Part shown: positions 22,936 to 33,834 of the stretch, piece by piece | Layout of the letters: the number at the start of each line of letters is the position of its first letter | How positions within the stretch are numbered: the first letter of the stretch is position 1 | Source: Neolentinus lepideus HHB14362 ss-1 | Taxonomy: Eukaryota; Basidiomycota; Agaricomycetes; Gloeophyllales; Gloeophyllaceae | Direction of reading: 5' to 3' | DNA: 64,000 bases | NCBI GenBank assembly: GCA_001632425.1 | Contig: KV425551.1 | Location: 1,350,996 to 1,414,995 of the forward strand | Notes under the pieces: generated by a model | The model's input: only the letters and a program-made list of their open reading frames with translations | Databases searched by the model: none | What the model was told of the DNA's origin: nothing | Translations under genes and position numbers: made by a program

Positions 22936-24747
22936 CTAGACGGCGACGCGAGCAGCCTTGATGGCTTCGCGAAGTCCCGCCCTCTTACGTTCCTTCATCT
23001 TTACTCTCCGCTCACTCTCCTTCATCCTCCGTGTACGATCCTTGACATCCAAGAACTTGCCACCGACATCCTCGAATTTGATATGTGGCCGACTCTCAGA
23101 TGCACCACTGTGGGTGATGAACGTGTGAGGCTGGCTAGTAGCCAGCCAAGGGTCTTCTCCGGCTCGTTCCCTCTCAAGACGAATAAGATCCTGCAGCCAG
23201 GTATTCAGCGTATAGGAAGACACAAATGAAACCGAATACACTCACGTCTCTTCTCACACTCGGCTGGTAGAATAGTACCTCGTAGCGGTCCCGAAGCATG
23301 CGAGTCTCACGGGTTGGCTCAGAGTTATCATCACGTCCAGATTTATGTAGCCTGCGGCGCCACACATGACCGGGTATCCCGAGCAGCACTGGGTCTGACT
23401 TGGCGTTGATAGCAGCCTTCCTGGCAGACGCTGCGTCATTCTTGCCCTGCTGCAAAACTATCGGGACGATAGGTTCCTACAGAGAAAGCGACTGAGCATC
23501 TTTCAAGAGATTGGATGTAATCGACTTACTTGTCCCTCGGCGACATCTTCCCAAAACATTCTTTGGTACTTCTCCCTATCAACATCTTCACCCTCAACTT
23601 CATCCAAAGCGTCCGCTTCGGAGACATCGCGTCTGGGATCACCGGCTGTCTCAGCGGTCAGCGGCACATCAGGCACGTCAAGAACCTTCTCCATTCCAGC
23701 CAAGAAGCCAGTCTGAACTTCTTTACCCTGAACTTGCGAGTCAGCTTACGAACAGGCAAGGATATGGACGGACGACAGCAAAGCTCAGATGGGGTTGAAA
23801 AAATTTAACCAAATCCCAGGTGATGTACGACACAAGGACGTCTTTCAATTCGCGAATGATACAATGGTCTCATCGTGGAATTGAATGAACGTAAGTGAGA
23901 AACGAGCCTCACCTCCTACATAACCAAACGTGCCCAGAAGAGTATCAGTCGATGAGACAGTCGGAAACCTTCTTACCGGCTTACCTAATGGGGGACATAA
24001 GGTTAGCATATCGTCTACAGCCTCCAGCAGCTAAGAGAATGGTTCAGAAAGTCATGAATGCAATAAGTTTTTAACCATGTGATGGTCTTTAAGACTAATC
24101 GATAATATACTCATCCCAAGGCATATCCGCGCGCAACAGACGCCAGCCATCCCGTGAATGGACTGAGAAGCTCACCTTCACCCAATGTGCTTCAAGACCC
24201 TTCAGCCTCAAAATCGCATCTACACGCTTCATGCTAAGACCATAATGCGAAGATAACTCTCGCGCGCTATTAGTAACCGGATCTGAAATGTACTTTTCCC
24301 AGATCTCTTTACGCAATCTATCTGAGAGTGGTGCGGGTGGCTTAAATGAGGGGTTCAAAGGGAAAGGGTACTATAATGGGAATTTATATCAACCTCAGAA
24401 GAATAACGCAAGCTGGGATGGACGAACTCAACTGAGAGGCCGTCAAGATAATTCCGAGGCTTGATGGGATTCCTGTAGGCCGCGCCCCAGTCTACGAGCC
24501 ATTCTTCATAGGGCATATCTTTCGGAATAGCGTGATTTTTACGTTCTCCGTCCTCGTCTTCTCGATCCAGCCGCGAGTCCTCGTCCTCATCCTCATCCTC
24601 ATTCTCGTCCTCATACGCCTCCTCATCGTCATACTCTTCATTCTCTGCCTGTGCCCGAAGAACACGAGAGGATGAGATGCTACGATGGTATGAGACAGAC
24701 CATGACCGAGCTGTTCGCGAGGGCACTCCCCGCAGGTAGGACAGCAT
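22936..24747 (-). CDS. mrps35: Mitochondrial small-ribosomal-subunit protein mS45 (Mrps35/Bot1 family)
   Basis: The start MLSYLRGVPSRTARSWSVSY (ATG 24745-24747) is Arg/Ser-rich without acids, a good mitochondrial presequence. A long Glu/Asp run follows. The second exon carries the family core (PF12298): LSSHYGLSMKRVDAILRLKG and LEAHWVK. Later exons give GKEVQTGFLAGMEKVLDVPD, DREKYQRMFWEDVAEGQEP and PHIKFEDVGGKFLDVKDRTR, ending in a Lys/Arg-rich tail (EAIKAARVAV). It is a fungal mitoribosome small-subunit component. The intron between LEAHWVK and GKEVQTGF appears to be about 448 nt (23728-24175), far longer than any neighbour, and contains a coding-looking frame. The gene is head to head with the EF-2 methyltransferase gene. 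Confidence 0.85.
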
Positions 24748-24891
24748 TTCACTCAGTCCAATGAAGCCGAAATTTTCTAAGGAATGCGAGTCAGTCACGT
24801 GCGACCTTAGGGCAGGCGCCCAGACGCCCACTGCGCGTATATACGTATATATCTGCTCTCTAGCTACACGCCTATACTCGGACTGCATCGT
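24748..24891. promoter_or_regulatory. Bidirectional mS45/EFM3 promoter
   Basis: Only 144 bases lie between the mS45 (-) and methyltransferase (+) ATG codons. The stretch contains a palindromic ATATACGTATAT (about 24838-24849), which could serve as a TATA-like element for either side. Function is inferred from position. Confidence 0.4.
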
Positions 24892-26337
24892 ATGGCAAAT
24901 ATTCCTAGAGATTTTTACAATCTTTTACGCGAATATGGAGCTCTTCTTCCATCTAGACTACTACGGTTTCCCTTAGGTATTCCCTGGCCAGAGCTGCATA
25001 ATTTGCTCTTGGAGAACGTCCTATTAGATCAACATTTCACGTCATATCCTCCATCCGTGGAATACCAGAGAGCTTTCTGGAAGGCCGCCATCGACCACCT
25101 GGAAGCCAATATCCCAGACCGTGGCGAGGCATGAATGTTTTGAGCTCAGTAAACGCTACTGCGAACTAATACAATCTATTCGAAGGACTATGAGATTGAC
25201 ACCAGAATATACTGTCATTACATGACCCTATTGCAGCAATCGTACAGTAGCACCTCTCTATTCTCATATTAGTTCGAATGCAAGGGTGAGACTCATAGGT
25301 CATCTTCAGCCCTCGTTACCAAGGCGCCTTCGTACAGCACGCACTTTTGGGCCACAGACCCATCGTACCTGACCCAAAATGCTGTCGACCTGACACTACT
25401 CCAGAACTCTACCCTGCTAGAATCTCGCACATTCATCGAGAAAGGGACCACGGGCTTACGAACCTGGCCTGCAAGTCTTGCTTTGGCTGAATATCTCGTA
25501 ACGCAACCAGGTGGCTATCTCAGTCAAACTCGCCGACACCGCTACATGAACCCATGACATGCAGATATCGCCTCCAAGACGCGTGTCCTGGAGCTTGGCT
25601 CCGGTGCTGGCTTCCTTGGAATAGTAGTTGGTTCTATCCAAGTCCTTCACGGCGACGAACGATCAAGCTTACATCTAACCGATGTTCACGAAGAGGTGCT
25701 GTCGCGCTGTGAAAAGAACGTGAACTTACCGTGCAGTGTGTACTATTGTGTATCTTCTATGAGATTTATATAGTCATATCGACTGCAGATACCTCAAGCC
25801 AACACCGCGACATCCACTACCATGCACTGGACTGGTCAAACGCTACAGATTCCACTCGGCGATCGTCCCTCACAAGGCTATTCGAAAATATCAACGCAGA
25901 CGTAATCTTAGGAGCTGATCTGGTGAAGTATCTGAGGAGGCTAGTTCCAAATCTCATACCGACTCATTAGCGAGCAGGTCTTCGACCCTGATCTCATCCT
26001 TGCCTTGGTAGAAACGATAGCTGTGGCATTGCAGGAAAGCAGTAGCGGTTCCTCGAGGACAAAAACTGCCATCTTGGCTTTAACAGTGCGGAACCAAGAT
26101 ACATTCGATACATTCGAGCGGCTTACTAGTGAGTTATTAACCATCTCGGATACCAAACACGTCATGCATACGAACCACACAGGCCAGTACTTCCATCTAC
26201 ACGAGCTGCCGACTCCGCGACTGTCCATGTTCCTGGGATTACCTGAAGGGAAAGAATCGCCGAGTGAGATAACACGTAATGTGAAAATGATACAGTTATC
26301 ACAAAAGAAACAGGGTAAATACTCGTATGGTCAGTAA
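24892..26337 (+). CDS. EFM3: Protein-lysine methyltransferase, eEF2KMT/Efm3 (FAM86) family
   Basis: Exon 1 encodes MANIPRDFYNLLREYGALLP and the family motif SYPPSVEYQRAFWKAAIDHL. It appears to end with a GC donor after GAG 25128, giving EDYEIDTRIYCHYMTLLQQS from the next exon. Then TFIEKGTTGLRTWPASLALA precedes the SAM-binding motif I, VLELGSGAGFLGIVVG (about 25585-25635). Motif II-like VILGADLVFDPDLILALVET lies after an intron near 25925-25975. The seven-beta-strand fold and N-terminal region match the enzymes that methylate a lysine of eEF2. Some internal junctions near 25190-25310 and 26129 are uncertain. The presumed substrate gene, eEF2, lies 21 kb away in the same window; this proximity is probably coincidental. 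Confidence 0.82.
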
Positions 26338-26417
26338 CAGGAGTATACTGTTAGTACCTCCACCACAGAACATAGTAACTGTAAAGGATAAAGGCAGATT
26401 CGCGTGTCGCTGTATCC

Positions 26418-27676
26418 CTAGCTGCTCGCTTTGACGGACCCGCAGAACCGGCAGGTCCAGAGGTGATGAGACATCTCGGCTTCACCGCACACGGTGCAGG
26501 TCCAGCCCTCAGATGACCCACTCTGCGGTCGATGTGTGTCGCACATCGCGCACCGGAATGCTGTTGGTTGATTCAGGTAGGTGCAAGCGGGACAGCCCCA
26601 GTCATCATTCTTGGAAGCTGGTCCTGCGCTGGTATGCGAACTGGTGTCGTCGCGTTTCAGAGAAGTAACCGACGCTTTGCGCTTCTGTTGTGAGACCGAA
26701 ACTTTGGACGGCCCTGATACTGACGAAGGCCGATCCAAAAGTATGACGTCCGATTCAGGGTCAGGATCATTGCCCGTTAGATCAATGGCGTCGTTTTCAA
26801 TGCTTTCCTTCGCAGCTTTTTCGGCCTCTCTTTGTGCCAATGCGCCAGACCCGCAGGCCTTCTCATCTCGCGCTCTGCGTTCCGCTGCCTAAAATGATGC
26901 ATGTGAGAATGGGCACGGATCTCAACAAACACGAAATATGATGCACCTCAGCCGCTAACTCTCTCGGGGTGAGGTTCCTGTGAACCGGCGCGCCCCCCAG
27001 GCGACGGCCACCACTCATTAGAGTGCTCATCTTTCGTCGGTTCTCTGCCGCTTCTAGAGCCCTCTGGCGGGCAATGTGTGGAGGGAGGTTGTGCGAAGCG
27101 CCCGTCCCAAGTCTCTGGCCCGGCGAGAAGAATCCTTCTCCAGCGTAGCCCGAGCGTTTTAGTGCGGCGTGCTCGTCCTCTAGGCCTGATAGGAATTTAT
27201 AGAATTTTTCGTCATGAGCACCGTGTACATTATGCGTGAGCTAGACGATGGTCAGTCTGCGCATGCTTTACAATCGAGATGTTCAGGCTCGCCTCGTGTA
27301 ACATGGTGTGTACTACATCTTCGATGTCATAGAAAGTATCGGGCGCCCATGCAGGGCGTAATCTGAGAAGTATCTTCTCTCCTCCGTTGACGTCTGGCAG
27401 ATATCGATGTCAGAACTCGAATTAGACAGTAAACGGCATACCGACTTACTAAGACCTACACAATGAGATATCAAACGAGTCATGGACGTAACGAGATCAC
27501 TCACCAATCAAGTTAGGGCTCTCTGGGAAGAACTCTGACAGTGTCGATAGCACCCAACCATGCTTGCGCATGATGGGCTTGACCAGGGATGCAACACGCT
27601 GGAGTATCGGTAGGGCTTGCTCCGCCTTAGGACGGCCCTGCAGGTGAGTAAAGTATTTCACATATGTCTCAGTCAT
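26418..27676 (-). CDS. WSS1: WSS1-like WLM metalloprotease with RanBP2 zinc fingers
   Basis: The likely start is ATG 27674-27676: MTETYVKYFTHLQGRPKAEQ, then VKPIMRKHGWVLSTLSEFFP, the start of a WLM domain. A 6-nt exon (27450-27455) joins NLIG and NVNGGEKILLRLRPAW to give the conserved NLIGLN. The zinc site HELTHNVHGAHD (HExxHxxxxxH-like) is split by a GC-AG intron (27241-27292) right after HE. Two C-terminal zinc-ribbon fingers follow: WGCPACTYLNQPTAFRCAMC (W-x-C-x2-C...N...C-x2-C, RanBP2 type) and WTCTVCGEAEMSHHLWTCRF. A SUMO-interaction-like acidic VILLD patch precedes them. WSS1/SPRTN-type enzymes cleave DNA-protein crosslinks in the nucleus. Confidence 0.9.
27450..27455 (-). other. WSS1: 6-nt microexon in the WSS1-like gene
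   Basis: On the minus strand the sequence TGTAG|GTCTTA|GTAAGT shows a perfect acceptor, six coding bases and a perfect donor. Joining ...ATTG + GTCTTA + ACGTC... yields I-G-L-N-V, the conserved GLN of WLM domains. Without it the reading is interrupted or loses the motif. Confidence 0.8.
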
Positions 27677-28282
27677 GATTAGACACTGAATGAAGCGATA
27701 GCAAAGTTCGATGCAGGATCATCTGCCGCAGCAATATACATAGTAGATATATGCGCGCTCGTTGTGGATGACGCGTCTAGCTGCTGACTGATGCACACAG
27801 TGATATGTTTGGTTCAAGAATGTCCTCGAAGATTGCTGAATATCTGTCGCCATCGTTGGCGACGACGCCGGCGATGCTCGTCGGTGTGCGGAACAGGGCA
27901 CGCGGGCATCAGAAGAATAGGGTCGTCATGTGTGTGATCGGGGTCCCGCGACTCGGGCAGAGCCGAGACGATGATCGAAGTGGGAATTCAGCGGTCGTTG
28001 AACCGCGCTCCTAGTAAAAAGCCCGTCCACTCTTGTAGGTTTAAATGTCCGCTTTTCGCTCTTGCCATTACAACCACCCTCGCCCTCGTCCTCCCTTATT
28101 TCCTGCCAGCGACTCTCGTCGCGTGAGTGTTTGTTCCTGCAGTTGGTCCCGTGTAATAACACTATCCTTCTTTGGTCTAGACCTAACTTCGCCGTTCGAA
28201 TCATCGTGCGTATATTGGGCGTCACCTCTCTGCTCTTTTCCACAACACTTGAACCTGCTACGTTTCCCATTAGCCTCTGACC
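27677..28282. other. Divergent intergenic region WSS1 / HMG-like gene
   Basis: About 600 bases. The right half is pyrimidine-rich (CTCGCCCTCGTCCTCCCTTATTTCC near 28080) and may be the leader of the HMG-like gene, possibly with a 5' UTR intron. No coding domain is seen. Confidence 0.45.
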
Positions 28283-28618
28283 ATGCCTTCCAACCCCGAT
28301 AAAAAGGCTGCTACGGAAAAGCGCCCCAAGAAGAGTGCGTAGCCTCGCTCGTCACGTCAACACGCGTGCTGATACCGCGCTCTCGCGCCCAGAAACTTCC
28401 GGAGGCGGCAAGAAAAAGCTTAGCGCTTTCAACAAGTTCATGCAGACCGAGATGGCGCGTCTCAAGGAGACTGAACCTGACATGCCTCATCAGGACCGGT
28501 CAGTATCGTCACCGCTTTAACTCGTGATATTGCTTACTGATATTCTCTTCACTCAGCTTCAAACTCGCGACGGCCAACTGGAACGCCAACAAAAATAAGG
28601 CAAAGGCTGACAAGTGAT
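28283..28618 (+). CDS. Small HMG-box/YABBY-like DNA-binding protein
   Basis: Three exons encode about 75 residues. Exon 1 gives MPSNPDKKAATEKRPKK; exon 2 gives KLSAFNKFMQTEMARLKETE and PDMPHQDR; exon 3 gives FKLATANWNANKNKAKADK and TGA at 28616-28618. The pattern (basic leader, K-x-x-S-x-[FY]-N-x-F-M, MPH, F-x-x-A-x-x-NW) matches the short HMG-box/YABBY-type proteins widespread in basidiomycetes. It is likely an abundant nuclear architectural protein; the high Lys/Ala content fits. A long leader and a long 3' tail suggest substantial UTRs. Function is inferred. Confidence 0.85.
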
Positions 28619-29462
28619 TGTATGCCCTGTATTGCATGCGCTCTTCCGGTGGTGTCCTAGCTTTTAACTTATTTGTGCCATATACCGTTTGATAACCCCA
28701 CCCCTCCCCAGTCTCGGTTCCCTTGTTACCCCGCTTTAGTGTACTGTTACCTTGATGTTATGCTGTTACTGCTCACGCGGGCTCATTATTGCCTGCTTAT
28801 GGGTTTACCTTGCGTGTTGTCTTCTGCTGTTTATTCTTAGCTAGTGTATGACGACTTTCTTACAACGAATTTAATGTGTTCCCGATCCCAAGGACTTATG
28901 TGAGCGTCGTAGGAGATCGTGAACGGTGCTAGGACCAGCAGGCGAGCTGTTAGACAACTTGGTGTAACCACGTTCCTATCGTCGGACCACATCGAGAACG
29001 CGAGTCAGGCACTGCCAAAGGCAACGAGGCAGCGCAGATGTTAGATGAAGTCCCTGTCTTGTTGGCCAGGCTACTTATTTGATTGCACGGAGGAGTGTGC
29101 GTGTCTTGCGGACGGTCGGGAGGAGGTGTCTATGTTTGAGATAGTAGGAACCTAAAGACTTGCCGTATATGGGCAGCGTAGGGGTCGCGCCGATAGCGGC
29201 AGAATTTGTTTCGGACTGTGATTATAATAATCGCTGCCCTGGGCCCGATGTGATTCATTCAGTGTTCTAGCGGCTTCGCCTACTCGTCTCTGCTCTCGTA
29301 TTTTGTACTGGTCTCTCCTAAACTTCGACTCTTCTTGTATGGTCTCTACCGTCTTTCTAGCATCTTTCTCTCCTCGCGCAACGGCTACTGTTGTATCTAT
29401 TATCATTATCAGTCCCCATCGTCTGTGAAACGAGCTTACATAGATTCTTCAGGCATGCTAAC
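28619..29462. other. Intergenic region after the HMG-like gene
   Basis: The first 250 bases are T-rich (TTGTTACCC, TGCTGTTACTGC) and look like a 3' UTR. The rest is presumed promoter of the F-box gene. An 84-codon minus-strand frame at 29152-29406 has no domain. No repeat was found. Confidence 0.45.
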
Positions 29463-32400
29463 ATGAGCTTTCCACATGACATCGATAACGAGAGGCCGTT
29501 AATCGTGCTTGATTCGTTTGATACACGCCAGTACGATCTTTTTCATCCCCACTCGACGGCAGGTGTTGCCTTGCAGCCGTCTGCAATGGCTCTCCGGGAC
29601 AGCCTCGTCAGCCTCAGTACGGACACGAGTTCTTCCATGCCATTCAATCCTAGCTCCAGCGGTGACAGACCTCACGGCTCTTCCACGGATGAGGACCAGT
29701 TTTCATCCGATGAAAGGTCTGAGCCACCCATGCACGAAGGACACTCTGTTGACAAAGGCAAGGGACCCTCGAGGCCTCTGCCAATACAGCGGAACGACGT
29801 CGGTATGGCCGATGATATATTCTCTATGTCGCCCTTGCAGGAGGGCGTCTCTTTCGAGCACGAGAGCAGGAGCAGCGAGTCCTCTCCGGCGATGTCTAGT
29901 CCGTCATCACCATCTGCTCGCGATTTTCTCAATGACAAGAACTCGTCTTCACCCATTGCTGAAAGCCACTGCGGCGATCTCATTAACGCGTTCGATGGTA
30001 GATCAGTATCAACCGAGAGTCCGGATCGCAAAGGCAAAGCGAGGGAAGTGCCTCCTGTATTGCCCCCTTTAACTTTTACTCCCAGCTTCGAATACAATGC
30101 CATGAATTGGCCCACACCCAGCTCTGTATCGACGGGCGCAGACCCGTCCTCGTATGCGTCGAGCTACGCCTGCAACGCGGAGCCTACAAATCAGGAGTCG
30201 CAGCCTTCCACCGCTACTTCTCCGTCAGCATCTGCCATCCTCACACGAGTGCCGTCCAGGCGTCGGTCGCTCTCTAACCTGTCCATTTATTCTTCCCGCT
30301 CACCGGGTGCATGCTCCGTGTCGGGTATGAAGATGAAGCTCGATGCACCCAAGGGAGCGAGTAATCTCGCTCGCAAGTTGCTGGCCAAGAAGCGAGGCGA
30401 AGCTAGCACGCCATCCACAGACGGATTGCTGGACGAGTCCGGTCTCCTCGCCTTAGACACTCCGGGTGGCGAGGATTTCGGAGCCGGTGGCTGCTTTGCG
30501 CCGTGGAGGTCAGACAACAAGTTTCGGCCCAAGTCCGCTATCGAGTGTACTCTACCCATCCTGAGTTACGAGACGGCGATTGCCAAAGGCCTGGACAGCC
30601 GGGCCAATTCACGCACTTTGCGTACACAGGGTCGCACATATTCTTGTCCGATTTCGCCCCTAGACATCATACTTTTTCCTCCAGCACCAGACGTTTTCAC
30701 TCCCATCCAGCTTCCTGTCCGTAGGCCTTTCGATGAATGTCTTCCGAGGGAGATCAAGCTGCAGATATTTAAATCATTAGTTATGGCGCACGAGCAGGCG
30801 CATCAGAAGCTCGTTACCGACGGCAAATGGACTGCCTTGAAGGCATCGTCCTCTCGAAATCGATGGGCAGGCAAGGAAAAGGGTGTACGCGAGCTAGTCA
30901 AACTGAGCAGGGTAAGCGTCCGTGCTTTCGCACCTATCATTGTCAATGACAAGCGTTTTCTGTACCAAGGTGTCCAAATCTTGGAAGAGCCTTGTATTTG
31001 ACGGGCAATTGTGGTCGGACTTAGCTTTGTCCGTGTTCCCTCGGCTCCCGCTGCCCGCCGTCACGACTGTCGTCAGTGAATCCGGAGCTTTCCTGAACAG
31101 CATCGACCTAAAGGGTCATACACTACTTTCTCCCGAAAGCCTTTTCAAGCTTAATCACGCTCTTTGTATTCCACCTGCGCTCCCGGACAACCGAGCCGTT
31201 ACTCAGCTGAAGACCATTAACTTACAAGGCTGCACGGCCCTCACGACACGGTCTCTTCACGACCTCATAATTCGCTCTCCTCTCTTAGAAAGCCTCTCCT
31301 TGAAAGGGCTGGGCACCGTCACCATCACCACTTGCGAACTACTGTCAGCTCACTGCATCAATCTTACCTCTCTCAATATTTCTAAATGTCCGAATGTCGA
31401 CGCCGGCGGTCTTCGCACCCTCGTTGCTGGTACCGTTACCCGCAAGGAACCCTTGCGGCTTAAAGAACTGCGTATATCTGGGCTCAAGCACATCACTGAC
31501 GATCTGATGGCTGCACTCGGAAGAGTCACGCCATATCTTGAGGTCCTCGATCTCAGCTACACGCGCGATCTCCATAACTCTGCCATAGATGCATTCGTCT
31601 CCTGTTCATTGGAGGATGTCGACATCGACTCGGTGGTGTTGTCGTCTCGGGATATTGGACGAGACCCCGGCGACGTGAATAAATACAGAAGAAGACTCAC
31701 CCGCTTGCGGCATATATCCTTATCATATTGTCTCCTCCTGACCGACATTGCATGCACTAATCTCTCGCATTGCGTGCCGCGTCTGGAGATTTTTGAGATG
31801 GCTGGCATCGGTGCGCACTTGAAGGATGAAGGGTTAATCCGTATGCTGGATACGACCCCCTACATCCGGAAGCTGGATCTGGAGGATGCGATGGACATCA
31901 GCGATGCTGTCCTGAGAACACTCACTCCGATGAACGACCCGGTATCCCATAGAAAGCAGCGCGATACGCCGCAGGTTGGTCAGGCCTTGGAACATCTGGT
32001 GATATCGTACGCTATCAACGTTTCGAACGAGGCGTTACTGGGATTGATCCATAACTGTCCTAAGTTGCGAGTGTTGGAGGCGGATAGTACTCATATGACC
32101 GGGAGTACCATGAAGGAATTCGTGCGTGTATCACGCAGTCGTCGGATATCGAACGCCGGAGTAGTTGCTATTGACTGCCGGAGCGTTAGCGAGACCTCCG
32201 TCAACGATGTGTCGAGCTTAACTAGGCCTCGGGCTGGATGGCGTGCACATGAAGCGAAGAAATTGGCATACCTAGACGCGAGAGACGAGGAAGATCTAGG
32301 TGTCGGACAGGATGAGTGTGATGGCGAGAGGGTCGTGCTGAAGACGTTCTACTCCTGGGAGACGGTAGATGCTGTTCGATCAGCTAGGGACAAGAAGCGG

Positions 32401-32574
32401 AAGGCGACGAGGAGAGCTATGAATTCATTTGGCAGTGGTTCAGAGGATTACTTTTCAACAAGACCGTCGGGACGGGCGAGGTGGTGGTCGCCTGGTGGAA
32501 GGCTTCGCTCGGGAAACAATTCACCAAGTCTCTTGGACATCAATAATGACCGTGACGGCTGTACTATCATGTAA
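29463..32574 (+). CDS. F-box and leucine-rich-repeat protein
   Basis: Two exons (29463-30911 and 30970-32574) join in frame to 1017 residues. The start MSFPHDIDNERPLIVLDSFD is the first ATG after an in-frame upstream region lacking a better one. Residues 1 to about 420 are Ser/Pro-rich and disordered. The F-box begins FDECLPREIKLQIFKSLVMA and, across the only intron, continues VSKSWKSLVFDGQLWSDLAL. At least eight LRRs follow, e.g. LKTINLQGCTALTTRSLHDL, LTSLNISKCPNVDAGGLRTL and LRHISLSYCLLLTDIACTNL, of the Cys-containing GRR1/AMN1 type. It ends INNDRDGCTIM; the final CTIM has the CaaX pattern of a prenylation signal. Likely an SCF ubiquitin-ligase substrate receptor. Confidence 0.92.
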
Positions 32575-32770
32575 CATTGTAGTCGATATTTCCTGTCCTT
32601 TTTGTTGTATCCGCGATGTAACTGACACTTGCTTGTTGTACCATATTTATTGTAACGATCACTTCTTGTATAGCTGCAAAGAACGTTCCGCTGTTCTTGA
32701 TATTATCACGACTGTATATAGTGCGTCAGAAAGCATAGCATAGGCGAGGACTGAGAATCAAGATCGAGTT
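32575..32770. other. Short convergent intergenic region
   Basis: Contains the F-box gene 3' UTR (T-rich, TTGTATCC, ATATTTATTGTAACG) and the end of the C1D gene transcript. Nothing else is recognised. Confidence 0.4.
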
Positions 32771-33834
32771 TCAGGGAGATGCCGTCTTCGCTTCGCTAGC
32801 AGCCTTTTTGGCTTTCTTTTTGGCTTTCTTGGCTTTCTTCTTATCCTTAGCCGCGGATGCTTCTTCAAAGTGTCCTGCGGTCCCAGCAGATGAATCTCCT
32901 GCCGCGGGCGTAGAGGACGCCTCTGCCGTGGTCTTACCCTTCTTCGATGCCTTATTTCTCGTCTCATGATCGGAACCGTACCCTTCGAAACCGTCAGCCA
33001 TGCGCAGTGAGAACGTAAATTCAAACAAACCTGCGAATGGGTCTACCTCAGGGCGCCTCCGCTTCGGTGGACGGGCTTCTAAAGAATCTTCCTTGGGTGA
33101 CAGGTTTTGATTATCCTCGACATCGTCGTACACCTGTAGTTCTCCCTCCTCTTCACTGCCCAGCTCTTTCATTTCTTTTTCATACCGGGCTCTCGCCTTC
33201 ATTTTGCTTGTGACTCGAACAGGGATTGGCGCCGTAGAAGCAGATGTAGGATTGGTTTCGATGTCCGTAAATCGGATGTGAGAAGGTCCAGCCTCCTTGG
33301 CGGATGCCTCGTTTGTCTCCAGCTGAGTAATGGCGTGTTTAATAAATCTTGTTGCTGCCGCCTTGTCGACGGCGGTCTTGCCTTAGAAATTGTGGTGTTA
33401 ACTTAATACTGAGCATAAATCAAACGCCCTACGTTTGGCTGGGTCTTCAGCGGTCTTGATTTTATCAAAATATTGACGAACACGATCCTGAGTTTCATTG
33501 AGACACTGATCATTAAGTAATTGAGTGTAAATAAAGTCTCACCAGTTCCGCAACAACTGGATGAGTTTTCGGATCTATTCCCTTCGTCTTTAGGTATACT
33601 GGTTGGCACTCAATTCAAGTTTCACAGAGCCCTTTAAATCGACGTACTGAAAATTAGACCGTAGACAAGGTAAGGTAGCGCAACTTGAAGTTTCGCCTGC
33701 TGCAATGTCTCCAGAGACACCACCGATTCCGGCAGAGTCTGTGCCATGAGCGGTTCTAGCTTCTCTTCCAATTCGTCCAGAGATGCATTCAGCGCCGAGA
33801 GTCGCGACTTCAACTTATTCTGCTCAGAGCCCAT
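32771..33834 (-). CDS. LRP1: Nuclear exosome cofactor C1D/Rrp47 (Lrp1)
   Basis: The start is ATG 33832-33834: MGSEQNKLKSRLSALNASLD. The Sas10/C1D domain spans two helices of exon 1 (SLETLQQAKLQVALPYLVYG), then YLKTKGIDPKTHPVVAELDR, and VRQYFDKIKTAEDPAKR from later short exons. A linker with DVEDNQNLSPKED and RRPEVDPFAG precedes a Lys-rich tail (KKKAKKAKKKAKKAA) expected to bind RNA. C1D/Rrp47 binds Rrp6 and helps the nuclear exosome process rRNA and snoRNA. A 48-nt stretch near 32982-33029 has GT..AG borders and is in frame either way, so it can be read as intron or retained exon. Confidence 0.9.
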
